DNA of 64,000 nucleotides from Puniceicoccaceae bacterium 5H (GCA_009772895.1 WOUP01000017.1:16737-80736), one strand, 5' to 3'; numbered from the stretch's first letter, positions 27,008 to 36,775 are shown. Translations and numbers: made by a program. Notes: a model not told the origin generated them from the sequence alone.

Positions 27008-28936
27008 CTAGCGCGCGGCGACTTCCTGGTTGCGCATGGCGGCTTCGGCCTCGGCCTTTTCTTCCATCTTGCGGTGGTAGACGCGGAAGACTTCGCGGGC
27101 GACCGGGGCTGCGGTGGAGCCGCCGCCATAGTGGGTCTCGTCCGGCACGCCTTCGACCATCACGGCGATGGCGATTTGCGGATCGTCGGCGGGGGCAAAA
27201 CCGACATACCAGGCGAGCGTGGTCGGTTTGCCGTCCTTGCGCACCTGCGCGGTGCCCGTCTTGCCGGCGGCGGGAAAGCCATCGAGGTTCGCGCGGCGAG
27301 CGGTGCCGGAGTTGCCGGCTTCGATCATGCCCTCATAGATGGCTTCCATGTCTTCCGGAGGCAGGTCGATCGCCTCGCCGCCGATGTCGTCTTCCGGACG
27401 GCCCTCCGGGTAGTGGAGCAGCGTGGGCTTGGTGTTGGTGCGCCCGCGTGCGACAGAGGTGACAAAGGTCGCCATCTGCAGCGGGGTGACGAGCAGGTAG
27501 CCCTGGCCGATGGACAGGTTGGCGGTGTCGCCCTCGAACCACGATTCGTAGAGGCGGTCCTCCTTCCATTTGGGGTCGGGCACGAGCATGCGGCTGGTCT
27601 CGCCGGGGATGTTGATGCCGGTGGGCGTGTTGAGGCCAAAGCGCTTGGCTTCCGCCGCGATGGCTTCGACGCCTGTATCGAGCCCGGCGTGGTAAAAGTA
27701 GACGTTGCAGGAGTCGCGAATGGCGTCGCTGAGGGACTCGTCGCCGTGGCCCGCGCGGTGCGCGCAGTGAAAGAGGCGGCGGCCGACGCGCAGATAGCCT
27801 GGGCAATTGAAAACGGTGTCGTGGTGGAGGGTGCCGTTGCGCAGCCCGGCCATCGAGGTGATGAGCTTGAAGGTCGAGGCTGGCGGGTAGAGGCCCTGAA
27901 TGGCACGGTTGATCCAGCCGCCCTTTTCGCGGATCTCCTCGTCCACGGTGTAGCTGATAAAGGGCGTCAGGCGATTGAGGTCAAAGTTGGGCATCGAGGC
28001 CAGGGTCAGCACTTCACCGCTCTTCACGTCGAGTGCGACCACCGCCCCCGTCTTGTCGCCCATGGCGGATTCGGCGGCGCGCTGCATGTCGATATCAAGG
28101 CTCGTCACGAGGTCGTCGCCCTTGCGCGGCTGCACGTATTCGACGCGGTCGTACTGGAAGCCGCCCGGGTCGACGGTCCAGATTTCGGTGCCGGTTTCGC
28201 CCTGCAGGCGGTCGTTGAACTGCTTTTCGAGGCCCGTGCGGCCAATCCAGGCCGGTGCGCGGAAGGTCAGCAGGTCCCCACCCGGCAAGTCGCCGATCTC
28301 GAATTCCTCACTGCTGGAAACGTAGCCCAGGGTGTGGAACGCCGCCGACTCGTAAGGATAGTAGCGCGTGCTGCTGATCAGGATCTGGATAGGCGAGTCG
28401 ATCGGGATCTGCTCGATCAGACGCGCGTATTCCTCGCCTGAGAGGTCCGTCATCAGCGGGAAGGGCAGCAGCAGGCTCTGGCTGAAGTGGCGCTCGATCT
28501 CCCGCGAGTCGACCTCGTCCTCGGTCCCGAGGATGACGTTGATGTCGTCCAGGTAGCGCTGCACCACGTTTTGGCGCGCCACGAGATTGGTCTCCAGCCG
28601 GTCGAGGGTCTGGTAATGGGCGCGAGCCTCGCGCACGATGCGGATGTATTCCTCGCGGAACTCCTGGCGCAGGTCGTTGAGGTAGACAACGGCGGAAAAG
28701 AGCGGGCGATTGCCGACGAGCAGCTTGCCGTTGCGGTCATAGATGTTGCCGCGCGGGCCGGGCAGGATGATACGGCGATAGTTTTGCCGCTCCATGTGCT
28801 CCACATAGTCCTCCTTTTGGAAGAGCTGCTTCTGCGCGAGCCCGCCGACGAGGATGAGCATGCACAGGGCAATGATCCCGTAGAGCAGGAACAAGCGCTT
28901 TACGTAAAAATCTGGCTCTGGCTGATTGACCGTCAT
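27008..28936 (-). CDS. mrdA: Penicillin-binding protein 2 (elongasome transpeptidase)
   Basis: A 642-residue class B penicillin-binding protein. It has one N-terminal membrane helix (about 14-33) and a dimerisation domain including 'ILPGPRGNIYDRNGKLLVGNRP'. The transpeptidase domain has the active-site Ser354-Thr-Phe-Lys357, Ser409-Cys-Asn411 and Lys559-Thr-Gly. The C-terminal tail is charged. It is the last gene of the mreB-mreC-mreD-mrdA unit and crosslinks peptidoglycan during cell elongation. rodA, usually next, is absent; the following gene is the convergent ubiB. Confidence 0.95.
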   Translation of the reverse strand: MTVNQPEPDFYVKRLFLLYGIIALCMLILVGGLAQKQLFQKEDYVEHMERQNYRRIILPGPRGNIYDRNGKLLVGNRPLFSAVVYLNDLRQEFREEYIRIVREARAHYQTLDRLETNLVARQNVVQRYLDDINVILGTEDEVDSREIERHFSQSLLLPFPLMTDLSGEEYARLIEQIPIDSPIQILISSTRYYPYESAAFHTLGYVSSSEEFEIGDLPGGDLLTFRAPAWIGRTGLEKQFNDRLQGETGTEIWTVDPGGFQYDRVEYVQPRKGDDLVTSLDIDMQRAAESAMGDKTGAVVALDVKSGEVLTLASMPNFDLNRLTPFISYTVDEEIREKGGWINRAIQGLYPPASTFKLITSMAGLRNGTLHHDTVFNCPGYLRVGRRLFHCAHRAGHGDESLSDAIRDSCNVYFYHAGLDTGVEAIAAEAKRFGLNTPTGINIPGETSRMLVPDPKWKEDRLYESWFEGDTANLSIGQGYLLVTPLQMATFVTSVARGRTNTKPTLLHYPEGRPEDDIGGEAIDLPPEDMEAIYEGMIEAGNSGTARRANLDGFPAAGKTGTAQVRKDGKPTTLAWYVGFAPADDPQIAIAVMVEGVPDETHYGGGSTAAPVAREVFRVYHRKMEEKAEAEAAMRNQEVAAR

Positions 28937-29054
28937 CGACCCCTTACCGCCTTAGACGCAAAACCGGCGGTCCCGTTCAGCATCTGTGATACAGATTTTA
29001 ACGCCTGTAGAAAAGCAGAATTGTGCTGCCTCTGGCTGTTAGGCGTGGCGGCGC

Positions 29055-29582
29055 TCAACCCCCGGGCTTTTCGTCGAAGGGATTCCAGCCGAGGGTGAGC
29101 AGCAGGCGGTGTTGCAGGCGGAACCACGGGGCGCTGAAGAGCCACATGAGGCTCATGGAGATGCCGCCTTCGATCAGGATGCGCTGCCAGTAAGCAAAGG
29201 TGTCGGCCTGGCCGCCAGCGAGCGCGACGGCGAGAAAGGTAAGCGTGAGCGCCTGCAGCAGCACGGAAAAGAGGCGGATCTGCATGGGCGAATCGTATTG
29301 CACCACCCGGCGCGCGGTGCAGGAGATGCCCCAGGCGACCACGTAGATACTGAGCCACAGGTTGTGGGGGCCGCCGAGGTGGGCGTCGGCCAGGATGCCG
29401 AACAGAAACGTATAGGCGAGGCCCACGCGCTTGCCCAGGCTGACGCCGGCGAAGACGATCCAGAGCATGTCGAGGTGCACGGCCAACCCCCAGATGCTCA
29501 GGTAGTGGTTGATCTCCGTCACGATCTGCAGGCCCACCCAGTTCCAGATCACGAGGCTCAAGACCTGGTAACGCTTCTTCAT
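29055..29582 (-). CDS. mreD: Rod shape-determining protein MreD-like
   Basis: A 175-residue membrane protein with about five hydrophobic helices, starting MKKRYQVLSLVIWNWVGLQIVTEINHYLS. Sequence similarity to MreD is generally weak, and the call rests on size, topology and position between mreC and mrdA. Its ATG overlaps the mreC stop codon by four bases (ATGA), showing translational coupling. Confidence 0.85.
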   Translation of the reverse strand: MKKRYQVLSLVIWNWVGLQIVTEINHYLSIWGLAVHLDMLWIVFAGVSLGKRVGLAYTFLFGILADAHLGGPHNLWLSIYVVAWGISCTARRVVQYDSPMQIRLFSVLLQALTLTFLAVALAGGQADTFAYWQRILIEGGISMSLMWLFSAPWFRLQHRLLLTLGWNPFDEKPGG

Positions 29583-30451
29583 CGGGCCGGCGGCAGGGCG
29601 TCGATATCGGGTTCTTCGCTCGGCTTGAGCGGGATGAGCACGGCCACTTCCTGCACACTTTGCAGCTCGGGGTCGAGCTTCGCCAGGCCGCTTTGGAAGA
29701 GGCCGTCGGCGCCTGGTTCGAGCTGATAGACCCAGCCGATATGCAGACCGTCGGGAAAGACGCCGCCGAGACGCGAGCTGACGAGCTCCAGCGGTTCGGT
29801 GAGCGAGGCTTTTTTGTCGGCCGGCACGGTGGACACCTCGCCGGTGGGGGCGTGGAAGGAGGCGTTGAGGCCGCCCTGAAACTGCACGGGGCGGGGATCG
29901 CCGGCAAAGTGGGCGGCGACGCGAAATTCGCGGCTGGTGATCAGCTCGACCGCAGCGGTGTAGGTGTAGACTTCGCTGACGCGCCCCACTACGCCGTCGC
30001 GGAAGACCACGGCCTGCCCTTCGCGGATGCCGTGCACGGAGCCTTTGCGAATGATGATGCGCTGCCACCACGCATTCATGTCGCGGCGCACGACGCGGGC
30101 GACTTCGTAGCGGTGCTCGGGCAGGGGCGGCAGGTCGAGCAGCTCCTCGAGGCGCTGCAGCTCGGCCTCGGTGGCTTCGGCGGCCTGGTTGCGCAGGGAG
30201 TAGGCGGCGTTGAGGCGCGCGAGGTCGATATTGGCGCCGATCAGCTCGTTCTTGCTCTTCACGCGCGCGGCCCAGTAATCCTGCAGGTCGTGCAGATGGG
30301 AGGTGGCGTAATAGCTGGGCGCCTGAAACTCCCAGAAGGTGAGCCGCATGAACGCCTTGACGCCCAAAGGCAGCAGCCACCACACGGCGAGGAGCGCCGT
30401 CATCAAGGTCAGGGGGTGCCGGAGGATCAGGCTAGTGCGGTCGTTCGCCAC
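29579..30451 (-). CDS. mreC: Rod shape-determining protein MreC
   Basis: A 290-residue bitopic protein. A membrane helix lies near residues 14-34 ('LTLMTALLAVWWLLPLGVKAF'), followed by a coiled coil ('RVKSKNELIGANIDLARLNAAYSLRNQAAEATEAELQRLEELL') and a periplasmic beta domain ('VARVVRRDMNAWWQRIIIRKGSVHGIREGQAVVFRDGVVGRVSEV') typical of MreC. It links the MreB cytoskeleton to peptidoglycan synthases. The start is GTG. It overlaps mreD by four bases and follows mreB after 30 bases. Confidence 0.93.
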   Translation of the reverse strand: MANDRTSLILRHPLTLMTALLAVWWLLPLGVKAFMRLTFWEFQAPSYYATSHLHDLQDYWAARVKSKNELIGANIDLARLNAAYSLRNQAAEATEAELQRLEELLDLPPLPEHRYEVARVVRRDMNAWWQRIIIRKGSVHGIREGQAVVFRDGVVGRVSEVYTYTAAVELITSREFRVAAHFAGDPRPVQFQGGLNASFHAPTGEVSTVPADKKASLTEPLELVSSRLGGVFPDGLHIGWVYQLEPGADGLFQSGLAKLDPELQSVQEVAVLIPLKPSEEPDIDALPPAR

Positions 30452-30481
30452 GGAGTATCGGGGGCCGTCGTGAGCGGGAGG

Positions 30482-31501
30482 CTAGACCCGCAATTTCCCC
30501 ATATCCCGTTGGTTCTCGAGCGAAATGCCCGTGCCCATGGCGACGGCACTGAGGGCATCTTCGGCGACGATCACGGGCAGGCCGGTGGCATCGCTCAGCA
30601 AGCGGTCCAGGTTGCGGATCATGGCGCCACCGCCGGCGAGCACGAAGCCGCGGTCGACGAGGTCGGCCGAAAGTTCCGGCGGGCAGCGCTCGAGGGCGTT
30701 GCGGACGAGTTCCACGACGGAGGAGATGGTATCCTCCAGCGCTTCGCGGATCTCCTCGGAAGAAATATGCAGGGTCTTGGGCAGACCGGCCACGGAGTCG
30801 CGGCCCTTCACTTCGAGCGTCAACTCCTCATCCAGCGGCGCGGCGGACCCGATCTTGATCTTGATCTCTTCTGCCGTGCGCTCACCGATCATGAGGTTGT
30901 AGGCGCGCTTCATGTAGTTGGTGATGGCCGCGTCCAGCTCGTCACCACCGACGCGGATGGAGCGGGTAAAGACGACGTCGCCGAGGGAGATGATGGCCAC
31001 TTCGGTCGTGCCGCCACCGATATCGACGATCATGTTGGCGGTCGGTTCTTCGATCGGCAGGCCTACGCCGATGGCGGCGGCCACGGGCTCGGGCAGGAGG
31101 ATGACTTCGCGCGCGCCGGCATGGGTGGCACTTTCGCGCACGGCCCGGCGTTCGACTTCGGTAATGCCGCTGGGCACCGCCACGACGACGCGGGGCGGGG
31201 CGAGGCGCACGTGGTTGCTGACCTTCTTGATGAAGTAGCGCAGCATCGCCTCCGTGATGTCGAAGTCGGCGATGACGCCGTCTTTCATCGGCCGGAGAGC
31301 CGTGATGCTCATGGGGGTGCGCCCGAGCATCTTCTTGGCCTCGTTACCGACGGCCCTGACCTCACGGGTGTCGTTGTTGATGGCAACAACGGACGGTTCG
31401 CGCAGTACAATGCCTCTATCGCGCACATAGACCAAGGTATTGGCAGTACCTAGATCGATGCCGATGTCATTGCTGAAAAATCCGAGGGCTCGACGAAACA
31501 T
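30482..31501 (-). CDS. mreB: Rod shape-determining protein MreB (actin homologue)
   Basis: A 339-residue actin-fold ATPase that organises cell-wall elongation. Actin-type motifs are 'IGIDLGTANTLVYVRDRGIVLREPSVVA' (phosphate 1), 'MIVDIGGGTTEVAIISLGDVV' (phosphate 2) and 'FVLAGGGAMIRNLDRLLSDATGLPVIVAEDAL' (adenosine). The frame is open far upstream, but MFRRALGFFSNDIGIDLG is the family start and sets the ATG at 31501. It is the first gene of the mreBCD-mrdA unit and is divergent from the antiporter gene, with a 203-base intergenic region between. Confidence 0.96.
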   Translation of the reverse strand: MFRRALGFFSNDIGIDLGTANTLVYVRDRGIVLREPSVVAINNDTREVRAVGNEAKKMLGRTPMSITALRPMKDGVIADFDITEAMLRYFIKKVSNHVRLAPPRVVVAVPSGITEVERRAVRESATHAGAREVILLPEPVAAAIGVGLPIEEPTANMIVDIGGGTTEVAIISLGDVVFTRSIRVGGDELDAAITNYMKRAYNLMIGERTAEEIKIKIGSAAPLDEELTLEVKGRDSVAGLPKTLHISSEEIREALEDTISSVVELVRNALERCPPELSADLVDRGFVLAGGGAMIRNLDRLLSDATGLPVIVAEDALSAVAMGTGISLENQRDMGKLRV

Positions 31502-31704
31502 CCCTAAAATAGAGCGCGCGTTCACGGCACCCGTAAAAGTGTTTGCGCCACATGGAAAACGGGAAGCCGCGAAAGTGCAACCCATAAAGAAACGGTAGAG
31601 GCTTCTCGGCCCCAGATTTTGTAAGCTAAACGGGATAAATGACCAAGGAAGCCCCGCTTGTGGGTTTGCCCTGAGCGTGGAACCGTACACTGTAAGGGCT
31701 GTTT

Positions 31705-34116
31705 ATGTTCATCGGCGCACACTTGTTTTTGGCGGCGGCGGAAGTCGGAGCTCAGGCGGCGGAGGCTGCCGCCCACGGCAACCACCTGATCGCGGACCTC
31801 GGTATCGTCTTGATCGGGGCCGCGGTGGCCGTGCTGGTGTGCCAGCGTTTCAAGTTGCCGGTCATCTTCGGCTACCTGGCAGCGGGTGCGCTGCTGGGGC
31901 CCAATGTGTTCCAGCCGTCCTTCGTCTCGAGCATCGAGACGATCACGCAACTCAGCGAGTTGGGCGTGATCTTTCTGCTGTTCTTTATCGGGCTGGAGTT
32001 CGATCTGAAGCGGCTGAAGGCAATTCTGGGGCCGGCCCTGCTGGCGTTGATCGGGCAGACGATCGCGATGATCTACCTGGCCCAGCTCATCGCGGTGCCG
32101 CTGGGCTGGAACGGTACGGAGAGCCTCTTCTTCGGCAGTCTGCTCGCGATCAGCTCCTCCATGGTCACGATCAAGGTCCTGCGTGAGTTGGGCCGGATGC
32201 AGGCGGGGCACGCGCAGCTGGCGGTGGGCGTCTTGATCCTCGAGGATGTGCTGGCGGTGATGCTGCTGGTGATTCTGACCGGTGTGGCCGTAAGCCGTGA
32301 GTTCGACTGGGGCAGCGCGGGGCTGGTGATCTTCCTGATGGGGATCTTCGTCGTGTTGGTGTTTGTCATCGGGCGCCTGATCGCACCGCGACTGCTGGCG
32401 CGCCTGGGCAGTGACGACCGTTCGCGCGAGGCGGTGACGGTCGTCAGCGGGGGGCTGGTGCTGGGCTTGAGCGTGATGGCGCTGAAGGCGGATTTCTCGT
32501 CGGCGCTGGGAGCCTTTCTCGCCGGCGCGGTGCTTTCGCAAACCTCGGTGGCGCACCGGATCGAAGACATCAATCGCAGCCTGCACGATCTATTTGCGGC
32601 GATCTTTTTCGTCACCATCGGCATGCAGTTGCAGCCCGATCTGATCCTGCAGGACTGGTACCTCATCCTGGTCATCTCGGCCCTGGTGATCGTGGGCAAG
32701 GTCGGCTCGGTGGCGGCCGGGCTCGCACTGGCCGGGCAACCGCCGCGCAGCTCCTTCCGCGGCGCGCTGGCCAAGGCCCAGATCGGGGAATTCAGCTTCA
32801 TCATCGCCTCGCTGGGGCGCAGCCTGGAGGTGACGGACGAGCGCCTGACGAGCCTCGCCTTCGGCGTCGCCTTTGCCACGATCTTTGCTACGCCGCTGCT
32901 TTCGGAACGCTCGGGGCCGATCTACGACCGCCTGCAGCGCATCGTGCCGGGCCGGGTACGGGAGTGGGCTCGCTTTTACCGGGAGTTTCTCGACAACGTG
33001 CTGACTTCGCTCGGGCGCAACATGGTGCTGCGGCTGATCCAGCGCCCGCTGCTGCAGATCACGCTCTATTTCTTCCTGCAAAACGGGATCGTGGTGGGGG
33101 CCTACCTGGGCTCGAACGCCCTGCAGGCGCACGCGGCGCGATGGACGGACTACGCGATGCCGCTGGTCTGGGTCGCGGCGGCGGCGCTCAGTGCGCCGCT
33201 GGTGCTGGCGGTGGTGCGCAACCTCAACGCGATCGTCTTTATCCTGACGGATGCGATGTTTGCGGCCAACAGCCCGCGCCCGATCTTCCCCAAACACCTG
33301 CGGGTGTTTTTCAACAACCTGCTGCTCGGCATGGTCCTGTTTGTGACCGGCGCGATCTACCTCGCGACGGCCGCTCCCTTCCTGCCTCCGCTCTCGGTGC
33401 TGGTGCTGTTTCTGGCGATCCTCTTTGCGGCGGCGGTGCTGGGCTGGCGTCAGCTCATCCGCATCAACAGCCAGATGGAATACTGGTTTATGGAGACGTT
33501 TTCGCTGCAGGTGCAGGACGCCGCCCGGGCCCGCCGGGAGCAGCTGATGAGCGACATCCGCAGCAAATATCCGTGGCCGGTGCAGGTGCAGGAACTCGTG
33601 CTGGCGGAGAACGCGCAGGCAGCCGGCAAGCGCGTGCGCGATCTCAACCTGCGGGCGGAAACGGGCGCGAGCATTGTGGCCCTCGGGCGTGACAGCCGTC
33701 AGGTGCTCGACCCGGGGGCGGATACGCCGCTCTTCCCGGGCGATCGCATCTTTCTGCTGGGTACGAGCGAACAGTTGAGTGCCGCCGCCGCGCAGTTACA
33801 GGCTCCGGTGCCGGAAGGGCAGCAGTGGGGTGCGGAGAGTCAGGAATTTGCGATCGACTCGGTGCTGGTCAACGCCGGCAGCTACCTCGACGACAATACG
33901 CTGGCCGGCGCCAAGGTGCGGCAGCGTTTCGGCGTGACGGTGGTGGGCATCCAGCGTGGGGAAGAGCGCATTACCTCACCTCGCCCGGATGCGCGCATGC
34001 AGACGGGCGATATCGTCTACGTGGTGGGTTCGCCCAAGGCGCTGGCGGCATTCGTCAAGCGCTGCAATCAGGCGCCGACGGAGGAAAACAATGCGATCCT
34101 AGGAACGCTGTCCTGA
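31705..34116 (+). CDS. CPA2-family K+(Na+)/H+ antiporter with two TrkA-C domains
   Basis: An 803-residue membrane protein. Residues about 30-400 form the Na+/H+ exchanger core with 12 or so helices ('LPVIFGYLAAGALLGPN', 'FFIGLEFDLKRLK', 'SSSMVTIKVLRELGR', 'FLAGAVLSQT'). A second block of about four helices at 440-585 precedes two RCK-C (TrkA-C) regulatory domains (about 632-700 and 713-785). There is no TrkA-N nucleotide-binding domain between, unlike KefB. It likely exchanges monovalent cations for protons under ligand control by the RCK-C domains. Its 3' end overlaps the next convergent gene by 18 bases. Confidence 0.85.
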   Translation: MFIGAHLFLAAAEVGAQAAEAAAHGNHLIADLGIVLIGAAVAVLVCQRFKLPVIFGYLAAGALLGPNVFQPSFVSSIETITQLSELGVIFLLFFIGLEFDLKRLKAILGPALLALIGQTIAMIYLAQLIAVPLGWNGTESLFFGSLLAISSSMVTIKVLRELGRMQAGHAQLAVGVLILEDVLAVMLLVILTGVAVSREFDWGSAGLVIFLMGIFVVLVFVIGRLIAPRLLARLGSDDRSREAVTVVSGGLVLGLSVMALKADFSSALGAFLAGAVLSQTSVAHRIEDINRSLHDLFAAIFFVTIGMQLQPDLILQDWYLILVISALVIVGKVGSVAAGLALAGQPPRSSFRGALAKAQIGEFSFIIASLGRSLEVTDERLTSLAFGVAFATIFATPLLSERSGPIYDRLQRIVPGRVREWARFYREFLDNVLTSLGRNMVLRLIQRPLLQITLYFFLQNGIVVGAYLGSNALQAHAARWTDYAMPLVWVAAAALSAPLVLAVVRNLNAIVFILTDAMFAANSPRPIFPKHLRVFFNNLLLGMVLFVTGAIYLATAAPFLPPLSVLVLFLAILFAAAVLGWRQLIRINSQMEYWFMETFSLQVQDAARARREQLMSDIRSKYPWPVQVQELVLAENAQAAGKRVRDLNLRAETGASIVALGRDSRQVLDPGADTPLFPGDRIFLLGTSEQLSAAAAQLQAPVPEGQQWGAESQEFAIDSVLVNAGSYLDDNTLAGAKVRQRFGVTVVGIQRGEERITSPRPDARMQTGDIVYVVGSPKALAAFVKRCNQAPTEENNAILGTLS

Positions 34117-34518
34117 TGCGCGCTTTTCGGGGACAGTGGTCTGTTGCTGGGTGCCTTCGAACACTTCGCGGGCGATCAACATCAGCTTCTTGCCCGACAT
34201 GCGAAAGCCGAAAGTCTCACGATACCAGTCGCCGCTCACAAACTTGTGGCGGTAGAACTCGATCACGCCCTGAATATCGGATTGGCGATAAGCGTAGCCA
34301 GACTGCCGTACAACGTTCCTCTCTGCATGTAGCAATTGAGGGGACGCGGTGCGCAAAAGCCACGCCAAAACTTTGGTCCGCTTCATCAGGATGCGAGACA
34401 GGAGGTGTTGCTCATACTCCTGGGGCGAACACTGGTAATAGGCGCAGTAACGATCGGCGAAGGTGGGTGCCTCGCTTTCAAGCCGTTCTGAAAGTTTCTG
34501 GTGTTGGGGTCTTTGCAC
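34099..34518 (-). CDS. Hypothetical protein, 139 residues
   Basis: A soluble, basic, largely helical protein ('SERLESEAPTFADRYCAYYQCSPQEYEQHLLSRILMKRTKVLAWLLRT' then 'GVIEFYRHKFVSGDWYRETFGFRMSGKKLMLIAREVF'). I recognise no family, though the codon use looks like a real gene. It is convergent with the antiporter and overlaps it by 18 bases. The AT-rich region at 34519-34654 between it and the next, divergent gene should hold both promoters. Confidence 0.6.
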   Translation of the reverse strand: MQRPQHQKLSERLESEAPTFADRYCAYYQCSPQEYEQHLLSRILMKRTKVLAWLLRTASPQLLHAERNVVRQSGYAYRQSDIQGVIEFYRHKFVSGDWYRETFGFRMSGKKLMLIAREVFEGTQQQTTVPEKRASGQRS

Positions 34519-34654
34519 TCTGTCAGGCTGGTTGAAAACCTCGTATCATAGGGAAATGTAAAAACCAGAACTATTGTGACAACTAGAAAAACATACGTTT
34601 CAGACGTGTGTCATCCTTTAGGTAATTGTTTTTTTGAAACCAAGGGGTTTGCTT

Positions 34655-35872
34655 ATGCAATTCGGAGTGATCGGAGCAGGACTGGCCGGTGTGGCTGCAG
34701 CTATTAAAATTGCTGAAGTGGGTCATAAGGTAGTATTGATGGAGCGGGGGTATCAGTCGATGTCGTGGCTGCGCACTCGCGCGGAAATTGCGGTTGATCT
34801 GGTGCCCGCAGAGGAAACGGGGGAGGCGCTGGTGCAGGGGTTGCCGCGAGGTAGCCAGGAGATGTTGGGGCCTTGGCATCACTGGCCGGCTGCCTCCACG
34901 GTGGCGTGGTTGAAGCAGCAAGGCGTACGCCTGTCGCCCGCGGAAAAGGGGAGTAAGCCTTGGCAGGCAAGCTCGCGTGACGTCGTGACGGCGCTCGAAG
35001 GGCGCTTGGCGGAGCTGGGAGTAGTCGTGGAAACAGGGCGCCACGCGCTTGAAATGGGGACGCGCCCGGACGGCTATCAGGTGTGGTTTGAAGAAGGCGA
35101 GCCTCTGGTAGTCGAGGCGTTGGTGCTGGCGACGGGCACGGCCCAGAAGAAGGGCTTGGCCATGGCGGAGGCCCTCGGCCATGCCGTTACACCGCTCTGC
35201 CCGAGCCTGATGACGGTGAAGCTTCGGGATGCGCGTATCCGCAACCTGCAGGGCCAGCCGCCCGTGGAGGCGGAGGTGCGCTTTGCGGACAAGCCCGGTT
35301 TGCCGGCGGAGCGGGTGGAACGCGGTGACCTGGAGATCCTCGGCAACGGCCTGGGTGGTCCGGCGATCGCCAACCTCACGGCCTGGGCGGCTCCGACCCT
35401 GGCCGGGGCCAAGCATAAATTTCCTCTGGTGGTGAACTGGGTGCCGGACTGGGGCGGGCAGATTGCCCGGGAGCTGAGCCAACGGGCCGTTCATCATGCC
35501 AAGGCGGCGGTGATGGATGAGCCGCAGGCCGGTCTGCCGCCCAAGCTGTGGGCGCGGCTGGTCGAGGCCTCCAAAATGACTCGGCAGGACACCTGGGGCG
35601 GCGTGTCGAAACGCCAGTTGTCGACGCTGGTCGGCAATCTGACGCAAGGCCGTTTCCAGGCGAGCGGGCACGGGATGCACAAGCCCGAGTTTGCCTACGC
35701 CGGTGGAGTGGCGCGAGACGAGATCGACTTTCGCACGATGGAGAGCCGCCGTTGCCCGCGTCTCTACTTTGCGGGCGAAATGGTCGACTGCGATGGGGTG
35801 CTGGGCGGTTACAACGCGCTGCTGGCATTGACGCACGCCCAGTTGATCGCGGCGGGCGTGGCGACAACCTAG
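34655..35872 (+). CDS. NAD(P)/FAD-dependent oxidoreductase, HI0933-like
   Basis: A 405-residue flavoprotein. The N-terminal FAD-binding motif is 'FGVIGAGLAGVAAAIKIAEVGHKVVLMER' (GxGxxG). 'VEALVLATGTAQKKG' and 'LYFAGEMVDCDGVLGGYNALLALTHAQLIAAGVA' are the ATG and C-terminal FAD motifs of the HI0933/BaiN family of flavoproteins. The physiological substrate is unknown. The ATG at 34655 follows AAGGGG at eight bases and is preferred over an upstream ATG at 34634. Its stop overlaps the convergent hypothetical gene by four bases. Confidence 0.85.
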   Translation: MQFGVIGAGLAGVAAAIKIAEVGHKVVLMERGYQSMSWLRTRAEIAVDLVPAEETGEALVQGLPRGSQEMLGPWHHWPAASTVAWLKQQGVRLSPAEKGSKPWQASSRDVVTALEGRLAELGVVVETGRHALEMGTRPDGYQVWFEEGEPLVVEALVLATGTAQKKGLAMAEALGHAVTPLCPSLMTVKLRDARIRNLQGQPPVEAEVRFADKPGLPAERVERGDLEILGNGLGGPAIANLTAWAAPTLAGAKHKFPLVVNWVPDWGGQIARELSQRAVHHAKAAVMDEPQAGLPPKLWARLVEASKMTRQDTWGGVSKRQLSTLVGNLTQGRFQASGHGMHKPEFAYAGGVARDEIDFRTMESRRCPRLYFAGEMVDCDGVLGGYNALLALTHAQLIAAGVATT

Positions 35873-36345
35873 AAGGCTTCGACGTCGGCGTTGGCCTTTT
35901 TCTTGATCTCGTCGAACGGAATGTCGTTGTTCGTGCGCAGCAGGTAGACGGGCTCCTTGGTCTTCACCCACACTTGCTGTTCCTTGGTCAGACGAGCGGG
36001 GACGGATTCGCACGCTTCGGCGATGGTCTTGACGGGCATGCGTCGCCCCTTGGGCGTGGTGTTGAATTCATAGGCCGCACGGACCAGGCGCTCTTCGGCC
36101 GAGAGGGGCGTATCGTCTTCCGGGATCTGGACCACCCAGCCGGTAAAGTCCTTGCCCTCCAGTTCGCCGTTGGGGTCCGACACGATCATCACAAACTGCT
36201 TTTTCACGCGCTCCGTCGGCGGCTTCTCGGCGTCCATCAGCTTCATCTCTTCTTCGATGTCGCCAATGATCGAGTCGACTTGCCGGGCCTCGATTTCGTT
36301 ACGCTGCAGGATGTGTTTGACCAGTTCCAGGTCTACTTTCGCCAT
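35869..36345 (-). CDS. Conserved-looking hypothetical protein, 158 residues
   Basis: A soluble charged protein ('MAKVDLELVKHILQRNEIEARQVDSIIGDIEEEMKLMDAEK' followed by 'FVMIVSDPNGELEGKDFTGWVVQIPEDDTPLSAEERLVRAAYEFNTTPKGRRMPVKTI'). The first 40 residues form a helix, and the middle looks like an alpha/beta domain with a Trp-Val-Val-Gln-Ile strand. No family recognised. It follows the IscA-like gene on the same strand after 115 bases that contain an inverted repeat. Confidence 0.6.
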   Translation of the reverse strand: MAKVDLELVKHILQRNEIEARQVDSIIGDIEEEMKLMDAEKPPTERVKKQFVMIVSDPNGELEGKDFTGWVVQIPEDDTPLSAEERLVRAAYEFNTTPKGRRMPVKTIAEACESVPARLTKEQQVWVKTKEPVYLLRTNNDIPFDEIKKKANADVEAF

Positions 36346-36371
36346 AAGTCCAGTTTCGCGGGTCTCGGAGC

Positions 36372-36413
36372 TTCAGAAAAGCAAAATCGCTCCACACGGC
36401 CTTTGCTTCTGAA
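36372..36413. repeat. Inverted repeat between the IscA-like gene and the 158-residue gene
   Basis: The arms TTCAGAA-a-AGCAAA and TTTGCTTCTGAA pair over 12 bp with one bulge and a 16-base loop. On the minus strand it follows the IscA-like stop by about 50 bases and could be a terminator, but no clean T-run follows. Confidence 0.45.
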
Positions 36414-36460
36414 AAGGTGCAGGTTGCAGTGGATCGTATTAGTAGGATTTGCAGAATGCC

Positions 36461-36775
36461 TCAGCTGAAGGATCGACCGCAACCGCAGGTGCTTTCTGCA
36501 TTGGGGTTTTGGATGGAAAAGCCTTTGCCCATCAGGCCGTCGTCGAAATCGACGGTGGAGCCTGCGAGGCGTTCGAGGCTCTTGCGCTCGACGTAAATGG
36601 TGACGCCCTCGGAGGTTACGGATTCATCCTTGTCGGTCGCTTCGGCCATGGACATGCCATATTCAAAGCCCGAACAGCCGCCGGAGGTGATGAAGAGCCG
36701 CAGGGACTCGCCGGGGTTGGCCTGGGTCTGCAGCTCGCGCACTTTGGCGGCCGCACGCGTCGTTAAGGTGATCAT
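36461..36775 (-). CDS. Iron-sulfur cluster assembly accessory protein (IscA/ErpA family)
   Basis: A 104-residue A-type Fe-S carrier. The three conserved cysteines are present, Cys34 in 'TSGGCSGFEY' and the C-terminal pair in 'STCGCGRSF'. The start 'MITLTTRAAAKVRELQ' is typical. It passes Fe-S clusters to apoproteins. No isc or suf genes are nearby, so it is a stand-alone carrier; ErpA and IscA cannot be separated by eye. Confidence 0.92.
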   Translation of the reverse strand: MITLTTRAAAKVRELQTQANPGESLRLFITSGGCSGFEYGMSMAEATDKDESVTSEGVTIYVERKSLERLAGSTVDFDDGLMGKGFSIQNPNAESTCGCGRSFS